From contig JAXMAR010000017.1 in assembly GCA_046350295.1 (NCBI GenBank), forward strand, positions 62,001 to 126,000: 64,000 nt of DNA. Direction: 5' to 3'. The position numbers and the translations under genes are program-made. Below, piece by piece: positions 10,617-19,042 of this stretch (position 1 is its first letter; each line of letters begins with the position of its first letter). The notes below the pieces were generated by a model, which had not been told where the DNA came from, ran no database searches, and saw only the letters and a program-made list of their open reading frames with translations. This DNA comes from JAXMAR01 sp046350295. Lineage in GTDB: Bacteria > Planctomycetota > Planctomycetia > Gemmatales > Gemmataceae.

Positions 10617-11810
10617 ATGCGTTGGTCAATCAGGCTGGGCCGTCTCTTCGGCATCGGCATCTACATGCACCTGACGTTCTTGCTTCTGCTGCTCTTCGTC
10701 GGCTACGCGGTCTGGACCGGGACGCATTCAGCCGAGGCGGTCGTCATCAATCTCAGCTTCATCCTGATGTTGTTCGCCATCGTCGTGCTCCATGAACTCG
10801 GGCACGCGCTGGCGGCGAAGTCGTTCGGCATCCAGACCAAGGACATCACGCTCCTGCCCATCGGCGGTGTCGCCCGCCTGGAGCGGATTCCGCGCGAGCC
10901 GGTCCAGGAGCTGATCATCGCCATCGCCGGGCCCGCGGTGAACGTCGTCCTGGCGGCGCTGTTCCTGCTCGCCGGCTGGGTGGCGTTCGGCACGCTGCCC
11001 TGGGCGGACCAGGCCTTTTTCGGCGGGGACGTCGTGAGCCGCCTGTTCTGGGTGAACGTCATGCTCGTCGCCTTCAATTTGATCCCGGCCTTCCCGATGG
11101 ACGGCGGCCGCGTGCTGCGGGCGCTCCTGGCCTTCGGCATGGATCACGCCCGCGCGACGCGCATTGCCGCGGCGGTCGGGCAGACGCTGGCGCTCGTGTT
11201 TGGCTTCGTCGGCCTGTTCGGCATTCCCGGCTTGCTGCCGCCCAATTTCGTGCTGATGTTCATCGCCCTCTTCGTCTACCTGGGAGCGACTCAGGAGGCG
11301 AGCCTGGCGTTGACGCGACTGAACCTCGCCGACACGGCCGTCCGCCGCGCCATGATCACCCGCTTCGAGACGCTGACGCCCCACGATTCCCTCGGCTGGG
11401 TCCTCCAGGAAGTCATGGCCGGCGGGCAGAAAGAGTTCCCCGTCGTCGACGAAGGCCGGGTCGTCGGCATCCTCGGGCAGAACGAGTTGATGGCGGGCTT
11501 GCACGAGCACGGCGTGGACGGACTCGTCGGCTCGGCCATGGCGCCTGCGCCCAAGCCCCTGACACCGGACGACGTGCTGGCGGACGTGATGGATCGCATG
11601 CTGGAGCAACGCGAGCTCTGCCTGCCGGTGACCGAAGGAGAGCGGCTTGTCGGGCTGGTAACGATCGAGAACCTGCGCGAGTTCCTCACCGCGCGAGAAA
11701 TGCTGCGCGAACGGCCCATGACGTGGCCGAGCGTGGCCGGGCAGTCGCATGCGGGGATGAGGGATAACGCCGCCGCTCCTTTCTCGGAGCGAAAAGAGAC
11801 GCTCGCGTGA
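10617..11810 (+). CDS. Site-2 protease family zinc metalloprotease with CBS domains
   Basis: 397 residues. The N-terminal 220 residues form a polytopic membrane domain carrying both M50 motifs: the zinc site HELGH near residues 58-62 and NLIPAFPMDGGR near 155-166, which supplies the third ligand. A pair of CBS domains follows (about 238-370: VRRAMITRFETLTPHDSL, EFPVVDEGRVVGILGQNEL, AMAPAPKPLTPDDV, CLPVTEGERLVGLVTIENLREFL). This is the SpoIVFB-like group III architecture, in which CBS domains bind nucleotides and adjust cleavage of membrane substrates. The substrate is unknown. No sigma or anti-sigma gene adjoins it except the LuxR-type gene upstream. Confidence 0.93.
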   Translation: MRWSIRLGRLFGIGIYMHLTFLLLLLFVGYAVWTGTHSAEAVVINLSFILMLFAIVVLHELGHALAAKSFGIQTKDITLLPIGGVARLERIPREPVQELIIAIAGPAVNVVLAALFLLAGWVAFGTLPWADQAFFGGDVVSRLFWVNVMLVAFNLIPAFPMDGGRVLRALLAFGMDHARATRIAAAVGQTLALVFGFVGLFGIPGLLPPNFVLMFIALFVYLGATQEASLALTRLNLADTAVRRAMITRFETLTPHDSLGWVLQEVMAGGQKEFPVVDEGRVVGILGQNELMAGLHEHGVDGLVGSAMAPAPKPLTPDDVLADVMDRMLEQRELCLPVTEGERLVGLVTIENLREFLTAREMLRERPMTWPSVAGQSHAGMRDNAAAPFSERKETLA

Positions 11811-11847
11811 TGGTCCTGCATAACCGCATTCATTAGACTGTCTCCCG

Positions 11848-11934
11848 ACCGCAACCAACCACCCGCAACTAGCCACCACCCACCACCCACCACTCACCAG
11901 CCACCACTCACCCAGCCACCAGCCACCACCCACC
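11848..11934. repeat. CCACC/CCACCA-rich degenerate tandem repeat
   Basis: About 85 bp of degenerate repeats built from CCACC, CCACCA, CCAGCCACC and CTCACCC units, ending one base before the ATG of the oxidoreductase gene. One strand is almost free of G. It occupies the whole position where a ribosome binding site would lie, and none is visible. It may be slippage-prone or simply a simple-sequence expansion. Confidence 0.8.
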
Positions 11935-11935
11935 C

Positions 11936-13234
11936 ATGAGCCTTCGCTTCATCACGCTCCACCCCGGTCATTTTCACGCCGCCCTTGTTCACAAGGAGAT
12001 GTACTCCGGCGTCGATCCGCGCGTGCATGTCTACGCGCCGCTGGGACCCGGTCTGCTCGCCCATCTGGAAAAGCTGGCGCAGTTCAACACGCGAGCGGAC
12101 AATCCGACGCGCTGGGAGGTCGAGGTCCATGCCGACCCCGACTTCCTCCATCGGCTGGCGCGAGAGAAGCCGGGGGACATCGTCGTCCTCGCCGGGCACA
12201 ACGCCACCAAGCTGCAAGCCATCGAAACCGCGGTCGGCGCCGGCCTACACGTCCTCGCCGACAAGCCATGGATCCTCAGACCGGAGCAACTGCCGCGGTT
12301 GGCGGAAGTCCTGGACGAGGCCGACCGCCAAGGCCTGATCGCCTACGACATCATGACCGAACGCTACGAGATCACGTCGATCCTGCAACGCGCGCTGGTC
12401 GCGGATGAGGAGATCTTCGGCGCCCCCCTGCCCGGCTCGGCGGCGAGCCCGTGCGTCACGATGGAGAGCGTGCATTTCCTCAAGAAGAACGTGGCCGGGG
12501 CGCCGCTGCGCCGCCCGGCCGTCTTCTTCGACGTCGAGCAACAGGGAGAAGGCCTCGGCGACGTCGGCACGCACCTGGTCGATCTCATTCCCTGGATGCT
12601 CTTTCCCGGCCGCGCGCTCGATGCCGAGAGCGCCATCCGCGTGCACTCGGCGCGGCGCTGGCCGACGCCCGTCGGCGTCGACGACTATCGCGCGATCACC
12701 GGCGAGAGAGACTTCCCCACCTGGCTTTTGCCGCAGGTGGCCCACGACCAGCTCGAGTACTACTGCAATACGCAGGTTGTCTATCAAGTGGGAAGCGTGT
12801 GGGCCCGGCTCGATGTCCTCTGGGGCATGGAGGCGCAGAAGGGGGGCGGGGACACGCATCACGCCGTCTTCCGCGGCAGCCAATCCAGCGTCGAGGTGCG
12901 GCAGGGCGCGGCGGAGAACTACCGGCCGGAGGTCTACGTAGTTCCGCAGGCTGGAACTCTGGAGGGGTTGAAAACCGCGCTGGCCCGGCGCCTCGAAGCG
13001 CTGGCGGGGGCGTATCCCGCGCTGGGGATCGAGAAACGGTACGACTCGCTGCGCGTGACGATCCCCGAGGCGTATCGCTCAGGTCACGAGGCGCACTTCG
13101 GCGCCGTGACGCGGCAGTTTCTCCGCTATGTCGCCGCCGAAGAGAAAATGCCGGCCTGGGAGAAAGCAAACATGCTGGCGAAGTACCGCGTCACCACCGA
13201 CGGCGTGGCGCTGGCGCGGCGGCAGCCTCGATAA
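11936..13234 (+). CDS. Gfo/Idh/MocA-type putative oxidoreductase
   Basis: 432 residues. The N-terminal half is Rossmann-like (VVLAGHNATKLQAIETAVGAG), with the family's characteristic LADKPWIL segment near residue 110 and a catalytic-type GTHLVDLIPW near 215. The C-terminal half (VFRGSQSSVEVRQGAAENYRPEVYV and onward) matches the putative oxidoreductase C-terminal domain found with this subgroup, which is common in planctomycetes. The substrate is probably a sugar or polyol derivative, but nothing specifies it. No signal peptide is seen. The start ATG lies directly behind the CCACC-rich repeat. The stop is 12 bp from the convergent LapA-like gene. Confidence 0.85.
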   Translation: MSLRFITLHPGHFHAALVHKEMYSGVDPRVHVYAPLGPGLLAHLEKLAQFNTRADNPTRWEVEVHADPDFLHRLAREKPGDIVVLAGHNATKLQAIETAVGAGLHVLADKPWILRPEQLPRLAEVLDEADRQGLIAYDIMTERYEITSILQRALVADEEIFGAPLPGSAASPCVTMESVHFLKKNVAGAPLRRPAVFFDVEQQGEGLGDVGTHLVDLIPWMLFPGRALDAESAIRVHSARRWPTPVGVDDYRAITGERDFPTWLLPQVAHDQLEYYCNTQVVYQVGSVWARLDVLWGMEAQKGGGDTHHAVFRGSQSSVEVRQGAAENYRPEVYVVPQAGTLEGLKTALARRLEALAGAYPALGIEKRYDSLRVTIPEAYRSGHEAHFGAVTRQFLRYVAAEEKMPAWEKANMLAKYRVTTDGVALARRQPR

Positions 13235-13246
13235 AGCTCGGCGCCG

Positions 13247-13477
13247 TTACGCGTAGCGCTCGGAGTCCGTGGCGCGGCGGAAGGAACGGCGGACGATGCC
13301 GATCAGGCTCCAGCCGCTCAGCATGCCGACGACGTAGGTCGCGATGGTCAGCAGGCCGACATCGGTCTCGACGCGCCAATCGAGAAAGGACACCGTGATC
13401 TCGCGCTGGTTCTGGTAGATGAAGATGCCGACGGCGGCAAGGAACGCGAGCAGGAACAGGAAAGCGATGGCACGCAT
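13247..13477 (-). CDS. LapA-domain small membrane protein
   Basis: 76 residues with two membrane helices (AIAFLFLLAFLAAVGIFIYQ and LLTIATYVVGMLSGWSLIGI) joined by the typical LapA/DUF1049 linker NQREITVSFLDWRVETDVGL. LapA-like proteins sit in the inner membrane and, in enterobacteria, take part in lipopolysaccharide assembly or regulation; here that is only inferred. It ends in a basic tail (VRRSFRRATDSERYA). Confidence 0.85.
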   Translation of the reverse strand: MRAIAFLFLLAFLAAVGIFIYQNQREITVSFLDWRVETDVGLLTIATYVVGMLSGWSLIGIVRRSFRRATDSERYA

Positions 13478-13564
13478 GGCCGTCTCCTTGGTTCGGGTGA
13501 AGGAAAGAGAGGCAAACCGCGTGCCCGATGATGGGATGATGCGAAATCCGCCTTGACGCGAGTT

Positions 13565-14194
13565 TCACTCCTGTCGCGAAGACAAAGCCACTTCTCCATT
13601 CTGCTCGACGCCAACGGCGGGCGGCGCCTCGACACCCGCCTTTTTTGGCTCGAGGCCGGGCTTCTCGACGGCGGCCCGAAACCAGTGAATGCGGAACAGA
13701 CCCAGCCAGCTGCCGCGCGGCGGCCGCGTCCATTCCACCTTTTGATACGTGCCGAAGACACGGTCCCAGATGTCGAAGGAGATGCCGAAGTTTTTCTTCC
13801 ACATGTGCTTGTAGTGGTGCAGGTAGTGGACCGGCCGCACCATCCAGAAGCACAGCTCGGGCTTCTCGTGCTGAAGCTGATGGGAGTAGGCTGCGAAGGC
13901 CGCGTAGACGACGGCCCCCGCCGCGAAGCCGATGCCCGCCTCGACGGAATAAAGGAAGCCGACCGGCATGATGGGGAGGGTACCGACGGCGTAGTCGAAG
14001 AACTCGCCGAGCCAGCCCTGGCCCCAGCCGTCGCGATGGTGCTCGGCGTGCTTCTTCTTGAGCAGGCGCCAGTGCATGAGCCGATGGGCCCAGTACTCGA
14101 CCAACGTGCCGACGGGCAAGGCGATGAGGAAGGCGATCAACCAGACGGGGATGTCGAGCCATTCGGGCATGGGTGTTGTTCCAGCGAGCGCCAC
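13565..14194 (-). CDS. Sterol desaturase / fatty acid hydroxylase superfamily protein
   Basis: 209 residues with four or five membrane segments and the histidine clusters of the diiron hydroxylase family: HRLMH, HAEHH, and the later HYLHHYKH. It probably hydroxylates a membrane lipid or related hydrophobic substrate. A GTG at 14194 gives the longest form; the ATG at 14170 (MPEWLDIPVWL) is an equally good start, close to the first membrane helix. The last 40 residues form a charged, proline-rich tail without counterpart in the core family. It lies 87 bp upstream of the lapA-like gene on the same strand. Confidence 0.88.
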   Translation of the reverse strand: MALAGTTPMPEWLDIPVWLIAFLIALPVGTLVEYWAHRLMHWRLLKKKHAEHHRDGWGQGWLGEFFDYAVGTLPIMPVGFLYSVEAGIGFAAGAVVYAAFAAYSHQLQHEKPELCFWMVRPVHYLHHYKHMWKKNFGISFDIWDRVFGTYQKVEWTRPPRGSWLGLFRIHWFRAAVEKPGLEPKKAGVEAPPAVGVEQNGEVALSSRQE

Positions 14195-14602
14195 TTCGAT
14201 CTTGGGTTCATTGAAAGTAAAGGGGGCGCGGCGCGGTTGTCAAGCGTCTGGGTATGTCAATTCGGTTAAGGCAAAGCGCGGGCCGCCCGGCGCGCCGAAG
14301 AGTCGTCAAGCCTTTCGCATCTTCAAGCGAACCCGCTCTGGCGCGATGTTTCGGACTTGTTCAGTCCTGATCGCCTCTAGTAAGCACATTCGCTTACGCC
14401 TTTGTAACCAATAACAAGTGGACGGCGCTATGATGCCGGTTCAGAATAGGCCTTCGCCCTATTCTGACAAACCCATCGCCTCCTCAAAAGGGTTCCCAAT
14501 GATCACGCCACTCGCACCTGGCCGAGTCCACGACGCCGCTACGCCCCGGCAAGGCGCCATGCCGCGCATGCTTGCAATCTGCGGATCTATCTCGTCGTCA
14601 TC
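14195..14602. other. Intergenic region containing a perfect 10-bp stem-loop
   Basis: About 400 bp with no convincing gene. At 14441-14467 there is a perfect 10-bp stem (TCAGAATAGG pairing with CCTATTCTGA) with a 7-base loop. No T-run follows on either strand, so it is not a standard terminator. It lies about 135 bp ahead of the PEP-CTERM-like gene and may be a 5' leader structure or an operator. The surrounding sequence has lower GC content than the genes. Confidence 0.5.
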
Positions 14603-15373
14603 GTGCTGGGGAGTTGCGGCTGCTCTTCGGCCAAAACAACGAATCAGAACAACCAACAAGTCGCCGTTCAGCCGGACGTGAGTGGGACCTCGGCCCCCGA
14701 CCTCGCTAACCCGGACCCGATGAACGTCACTTCGGTCGGATCGGCGACCGTGACAGTTCCAGCGGACGCCAAGCCCGGCGCTCCGGTCACGGTGGAACTC
14801 GTGGGGGGCGTGCCGGTGCAGGCTCCCAACGCGTTCGGATCACCCTTGGCAATACCCACTCTAGATCCGGGTGAGCATACAGCCGGGATCTTGCTCGATG
14901 CGGACATTTCCATCATCGCTTCGGGCCCGCAAAATGCGATCAAGATCGACAGCTTTTCCGCGACCACCGGAGTGTTTGACCTTCGGTCGTTGGATGCCAC
15001 AGGAGCGCTGAAAGACTTTCCACCCCTCTCGTCGGCCGCCGGTTTCACGACAATAGGTTCCACAACTCCCATCTCTCTGGACGCGCCCGTCCATCTGGTC
15101 TCCAGCAACACAACCGCCTTCATGGTGAACAGGCCGCTCGGCCCGTCCGTGCTGTTGCAGGACGCCACAATAACGGTATCGGGGTTGAATCCTGGGGACA
15201 TGATCAGCATTCAAGTCCCGATTGTCAGCACCCTGGATGCAACCCCGGCTGCCGTGACGCCGGAGCCGGCCAGCGTTATCGTTTTCGTCGCGATCCTGCT
15301 GCCGGCCGGTCTCTACTGGCGGCGAAGGCGCCGGCACAAGGATGCGGCGCCCGATCAAGTCCAGCTATCGTAG
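14603..15373 (+). CDS. Exported protein with a PEP-CTERM-like C-terminus and a lipoprotein-like N-terminus
   Basis: The GTG at 14603 gives 256 residues, but the true N-terminus is uncertain. The codons just upstream in the same frame read LRIYLVVIV and lead into LGSCGC, together a good lipoprotein signal with lipobox. No standard start precedes them in this frame, whereas an ATG at 14568 in another frame would serve if one indel lies near 14578. The middle is a beta-rich secreted domain. The last 40 residues carry a PEP-CTERM-type sorting signal: TPEPAS, a hydrophobic stretch (VIVFVAILLPAGLYW) and RRRRR. The two signals together are odd, because PEP-CTERM proteins are normally cleaved and sorted by an exosortase, not lipidated. 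The stop overlaps the convergent sigma-DUF1501 gene by 9 bp. Confidence 0.75.
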   Translation: MLGSCGCSSAKTTNQNNQQVAVQPDVSGTSAPDLANPDPMNVTSVGSATVTVPADAKPGAPVTVELVGGVPVQAPNAFGSPLAIPTLDPGEHTAGILLDADISIIASGPQNAIKIDSFSATTGVFDLRSLDATGALKDFPPLSSAAGFTTIGSTTPISLDAPVHLVSSNTTAFMVNRPLGPSVLLQDATITVSGLNPGDMISIQVPIVSTLDATPAAVTPEPASVIVFVAILLPAGLYWRRRRRHKDAAPDQVQLS

Positions 15374-17377
15374 CGCCTCCTTCACCACCTGCGCCCCCTT
15401 TTCCACGAGCGGCATCTTCTCGCCGCCTTTGGGGCGAATCTCCTTCGCCGGGTCGACGCCGACGGCGCGGTAGATGGTCGCGATCAGATCTTCCGGCGCG
15501 ATGGCCCCGTTTTTGACGCCGGCCCCGTCGGCGTTGGTCTCGCCGATGGCCTGGCCTCCCTTGACGCCGGCGCCGCCGAGGACGACGCTGAAGTTCAGCG
15601 GCCAGTGGTCGCGGCCAGTGCTCGCGTTGATGCGCGGCGTGCGGCCGAACTCTCCCATCCACACGATCAGCGTGCGGTCCAGCATTTTCTTGTCGCGCAG
15701 GTCGGTCAACAGGGTGGCGAAGCCGGCGTCCAGTTCGGCGCTCAGTCGCTTTACCGCCGCGAAGTTCTCGCCATGCGTGTCCCAGCCTCCCAATCCCACT
15801 TCGACGACCGGAACGCCGCGCTCCACCAGCCGCCGGGCCAACAAGCAGCCCTGACCGAAACGGGTGCGGCCGTAGGCGTCGCGCAGGGCATCCTTTTCCT
15901 CCTTGAGCTTGAACGCGTCCGCGATGGCGGCCCTCATCTTCTCGCTCTTGTCGCCGGCGATCGTCTTGAACGCCTCCAGGGCAGGCAACGGCAACGAAGC
16001 CCCGGCCATCGGCTCCAGGCCGCCCGACGCCGCGACCAGGAGCGGACCGAAGCGTGGCTCGAGGAAGCCGGGACCATACGTTTCCCGCGGCACAACCACC
16101 GTCGGAGCGATGCTGACCCAGCCGGGCAGGCCGGCGGCATCATCCCCCAGCTCTTTCGCGAGAACCGCGGCGAACGGCGGATACGAAATCTTGCCGCCGA
16201 CGGCGCGGCCGGTGCGCATCAGGTACGCGCCGCGCATGTGGTCCCCTTCGCGATGGCTCACCGTGCGCAGCAGTGCGAGATGATTCGTCAGCTTGGCCAG
16301 GCGCGGCAGGTGCTCGCTGATCGTCACCCCCTTGGTCGCGGTCGGGATCGCCTTGAAAGGCCCGCCGGTGGCCATGCCGGGCTTGAGGTCGAACGTGTCC
16401 ATCTGGCTCGGACCGCCGCTCATCCACAAGAGGATGCAGTGCCGCCGCGCCTCTCCCTTCGCGCCGCTCCCGGCCTTCTCGCCAGTGGGCGCATCTTTCT
16501 TCGCTTCGCCGCTGTCGGCCCCCGGAGGGGCGGGCGCATCGGCACGGATACCGCCGGCCGCGGCCAGCAAGCAACCAATCAGAAGCAGCAAACTGCCGAG
16601 GATCGTCTTCATGGGGGTCATGGCGCGCAGCGCTCCCTGGGCGAGGGTGACCACCCGTGCCGTAGCCGCGCTGACGGCCAGGTTCATGGCGAACTCGACG
16701 GCGGCCTGGGCGGTCGATGCGATCAGGGAAGGAGGCGCCGCGGGCGCTGCCGGGGACCAGGCGCTGGCGATGAGGCCGGCGCCGACGGCGAACCCGTGCC
16801 GTGACAGGCGGCGCCGCAATAGCTCGCGGGCGCGTTTGAGGCGGCTGTTGACGGCGTCGGGCGTCGTGGCGAGCAAACGGGCCGCTTCGAACTGACTGCG
16901 TCCCTCGAGGTAGCACAGGACGACGGCGGCCCGGTACTGGTCCGGCAGCCGCGTCAACTCCTCATCCAGGATCGCACGGACGCCGTCCCCGGTATCGCGC
17001 ACGGACTGAATGGGCTCGGACGCCATCGCGCTGAGCGGCGCGGCCCGACGGCGCCGTTCCGCCGCGCGAAGACGCAGCGCGAGCCGATACGCCACCTGAA
17101 ACAGCCAGCCGCCGACCGACTGGCCGTCCCGGATGGCCGCCCCCTTGCGCGCGAGCACCAGGAAGGTCGCCTGGAAGGCGTCTTCCGCGTCGTGATGATG
17201 GCGCAGCACGCGGCGGCACACCGCCAGGATCATCGGCCCATGCCGCTTGATCAGCTCGCCGTACGCCGTTTCATCGTGCTGGCGAAAGAATCGCTCCAGA
17301 AGCTGGCCATCGGTCTGACCGATCCCGGAGAGCCGCCTGACCGCCTGCGCCACCGCGTTGAGTGCAGCCGCGCTCAT
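15365..17377 (-). CDS. ECF sigma factor fused through a membrane helix to a DUF1501 domain
   Basis: 670 residues. Residues 1-195 are a complete ECF sigma factor (region 2: HHHDAEDAFQATFLVLARKG; region 4: LPDQYRAAVVLCYLEGRSQF then a helix-turn-helix ending SRLKRARELLRRRL). Residues about 200-285 are the Ala-rich linker and membrane helix typical of planctomycete ECF factors with C-terminal extensions (VVTLAQGALRAM then ILGSLLLLIGCLLAAAGG). Residues about 310-670 are a DUF1501 domain: LLWMSGGPSQMDTFDLKP, GGWDTHGEN, WMGEFGRTPRIN, GRDHWPLNFSVVLGGAGVKGG. DUF1501 proteins are normally separate exported proteins of the alkaline-phosphatase-like fold with a Tat signal. The linker matches known ECF extensions, which supports a real fusion rather than a missed stop. 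I infer that the outer domain senses a ligand and holds the sigma part at the membrane. Confidence 0.88.
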   Translation of the reverse strand: MSAAALNAVAQAVRRLSGIGQTDGQLLERFFRQHDETAYGELIKRHGPMILAVCRRVLRHHHDAEDAFQATFLVLARKGAAIRDGQSVGGWLFQVAYRLALRLRAAERRRRAAPLSAMASEPIQSVRDTGDGVRAILDEELTRLPDQYRAAVVLCYLEGRSQFEAARLLATTPDAVNSRLKRARELLRRRLSRHGFAVGAGLIASAWSPAAPAAPPSLIASTAQAAVEFAMNLAVSAATARVVTLAQGALRAMTPMKTILGSLLLLIGCLLAAAGGIRADAPAPPGADSGEAKKDAPTGEKAGSGAKGEARRHCILLWMSGGPSQMDTFDLKPGMATGGPFKAIPTATKGVTISEHLPRLAKLTNHLALLRTVSHREGDHMRGAYLMRTGRAVGGKISYPPFAAVLAKELGDDAAGLPGWVSIAPTVVVPRETYGPGFLEPRFGPLLVAASGGLEPMAGASLPLPALEAFKTIAGDKSEKMRAAIADAFKLKEEKDALRDAYGRTRFGQGCLLARRLVERGVPVVEVGLGGWDTHGENFAAVKRLSAELDAGFATLLTDLRDKKMLDRTLIVWMGEFGRTPRINASTGRDHWPLNFSVVLGGAGVKGGQAIGETNADGAGVKNGAIAPEDLIATIYRAVGVDPAKEIRPKGGEKMPLVEKGAQVVKEALR

Positions 17378-17467
17378 CGTTCCTCCTTCAAAGAGGAGAT
17401 CGCTCCTCTCTATTGTGAATAGAGGCGGGCGGCGTGCAACAGACGGCGGGAAAAATCACGGGGCGCC

Positions 17468-19042
17468 TCATTCTTTCGAGAGGTCGCGCCGCTCCTCGTC
17501 CGTCAGCTCATCCGCGGTGACCGCGATTTCGAACCGGGTCTTGGGTATCTCGCGTCCTTTCCATGAAAAGTACTGCTTGTCGTCGGCGGCGATCTTGTGG
17601 CCGAACCCCGAGCCGAGGAACGAGTCGAAGCCCGCGTTCATCACGGAGATGGCGCCGCGCGGACTGTCCGGCCATCGGCGCCTCGGCCCCTCGATGACGC
17701 CCAGGTGAAAACCGCCGTATTCCTCGCGATCCCCGCCGTTCCAGGCGACCCCCTTGTCGCCGGCCGGCGCCCCTTCACGCTCCAGCTCGTCGCGGCGGAC
17801 GGGCACAATCAGCGCCGCGCCGGTATCCGTCCTTTTCAGGCGCAGGTACTTGATCCGGCTGTGCGCCCGGTACAGGGGCACGGCGAAGTTCTCGCCCGGC
17901 GTGTCGCTGTTCCAGATGGACGGGTCGTCCGATCGGAAAAGCACCGTCCACCCGCGCGGCGGCGGTCCTTCGTCCGGGCCCGCAATCGCGAGGAATCGCT
18001 TCTCGGCGTCGGTGAGCGGATCGCAAGTGACGGCGATTTCGAACCTGGTCTTCGGGATCTCCCGGCCGTGCCAGCAATAGTACTGCCCGTCGTTGACGTG
18101 AATCTTATGCCCGAAGCCGGAGCCGGTGAAAAAGTCATGGTTTGAAACCCGGATCGGCCCGCGCTGGCCGGCCAGGGTTGGGGGAATCTGCACGATGCCG
18201 AGATGCCTGCCGCCCCAGGCGTTCTCCCCCGTGCCGTTCCACCAGTAGCCGATGGCCGGCTCCGGCTTGTTCTCCTGCAGAAGGGCATCGCGTCGCACGG
18301 GCGCAATGATCACCTGCTCGGTATCCAGACGTTTCAGGCGGAGGAAACGAGCCGCGCTGTGCGCCTTTCGCACCGGCATGGCGAATCGTTCCCCCGGACT
18401 GTCGGTATTCCAGATCGAGGGATCGTCGGACGAGAAGAGGACGATCCAGCCCTTGGGCGCCGGCCCCTCGGGGACCTCCGCCGCGCCGCCGACTGGATCA
18501 GGGAGCGGATCGTTCGAGCCCGATACCATCAGCCCCGCGATCAAGGCGACCACGGCGATCAGCGCGACGCCCCCCGCGCAGACGAACGGCGCCCAGATTG
18601 GCAGCCCCACGCGTTTCCCTTCGATCGTTGGCCCCCGAAGCGAACGGCGCGGCGGCGCCTCCCTTCTTGCTTCGATTGCAGCGACCGGCTCGCGACCCAC
18701 CACGGGGACGCGCCCCCGGCGCCAGCGTATTTGAGCCTCGCGCAGGACGCCTGCACGCCGAACATGAAAAAACGCGAGAATCAGTTCGGTAACCCCGCCG
18801 GCCAGACCCAGCCAGGCGGCCACGTGCGCGCGGACAAGCTTGGAGATCTGCGGTCCGGACAGCTCCTCCTCGATTCCGAACGAGAGATTCAGAACAAAGA
18901 TGACGCCCACCAGGCCAACCATGCTCAACGGAACGCCGATCCATAGATTCCATTTTCCCGCCGTCGCTTGTCCTCGAATCGCCTCCTCCAACGACTCTTC
19001 GACGTCGCGCCGCGCGGCTTCCGCATGAGAAAAAGGGGACAT
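17468..19042 (-). CDS. Membrane protein with a duplicated extracytoplasmic domain; start codon lies inside a transposon end
   Basis: 524 residues from the ATG at 19042. After a short helical cytoplasmic start (AARRDVEESLEEAIRGQ) come two hydrophobic segments (WIGVPLSMVGLVGVIFVLNL and a second after AHVAAWLGL), a basic loop, and another membrane helix near residue 185 (FVCAGGVALIAVVALIAGLM). Two copies of a 135-150 residue domain follow, each with PxGW(I/T)VLFxSDDPSIWN, an SPGERFA-like turn, GSGFGHKI, WxGREIPKTRFEIAV and a DELT/DPLT end. I do not recognise the domain. The start codon is part of the RAYT element end repeat (its reverse strand reads KSRMSPF), and no other Met precedes the first membrane helix. 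The transposon therefore either supplied the start or replaced the original N-terminus. The frame stays open upstream into transposase remnants. Confidence 0.75.
   Translation of the reverse strand: MSPFSHAEAARRDVEESLEEAIRGQATAGKWNLWIGVPLSMVGLVGVIFVLNLSFGIEEELSGPQISKLVRAHVAAWLGLAGGVTELILAFFHVRRAGVLREAQIRWRRGRVPVVGREPVAAIEARREAPPRRSLRGPTIEGKRVGLPIWAPFVCAGGVALIAVVALIAGLMVSGSNDPLPDPVGGAAEVPEGPAPKGWIVLFSSDDPSIWNTDSPGERFAMPVRKAHSAARFLRLKRLDTEQVIIAPVRRDALLQENKPEPAIGYWWNGTGENAWGGRHLGIVQIPPTLAGQRGPIRVSNHDFFTGSGFGHKIHVNDGQYYCWHGREIPKTRFEIAVTCDPLTDAEKRFLAIAGPDEGPPPRGWTVLFRSDDPSIWNSDTPGENFAVPLYRAHSRIKYLRLKRTDTGAALIVPVRRDELEREGAPAGDKGVAWNGGDREEYGGFHLGVIEGPRRRWPDSPRGAISVMNAGFDSFLGSGFGHKIAADDKQYFSWKGREIPKTRFEIAVTADELTDEERRDLSKE

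Noticed and set aside
14418..14681. Small protein-coding gene ahead of the PEP-CTERM-like gene
   Set aside because: The frame overlaps the start of that gene, has no recognisable features, and its first part contains the perfect stem-loop. Only its end may belong to the downstream gene through an indel.
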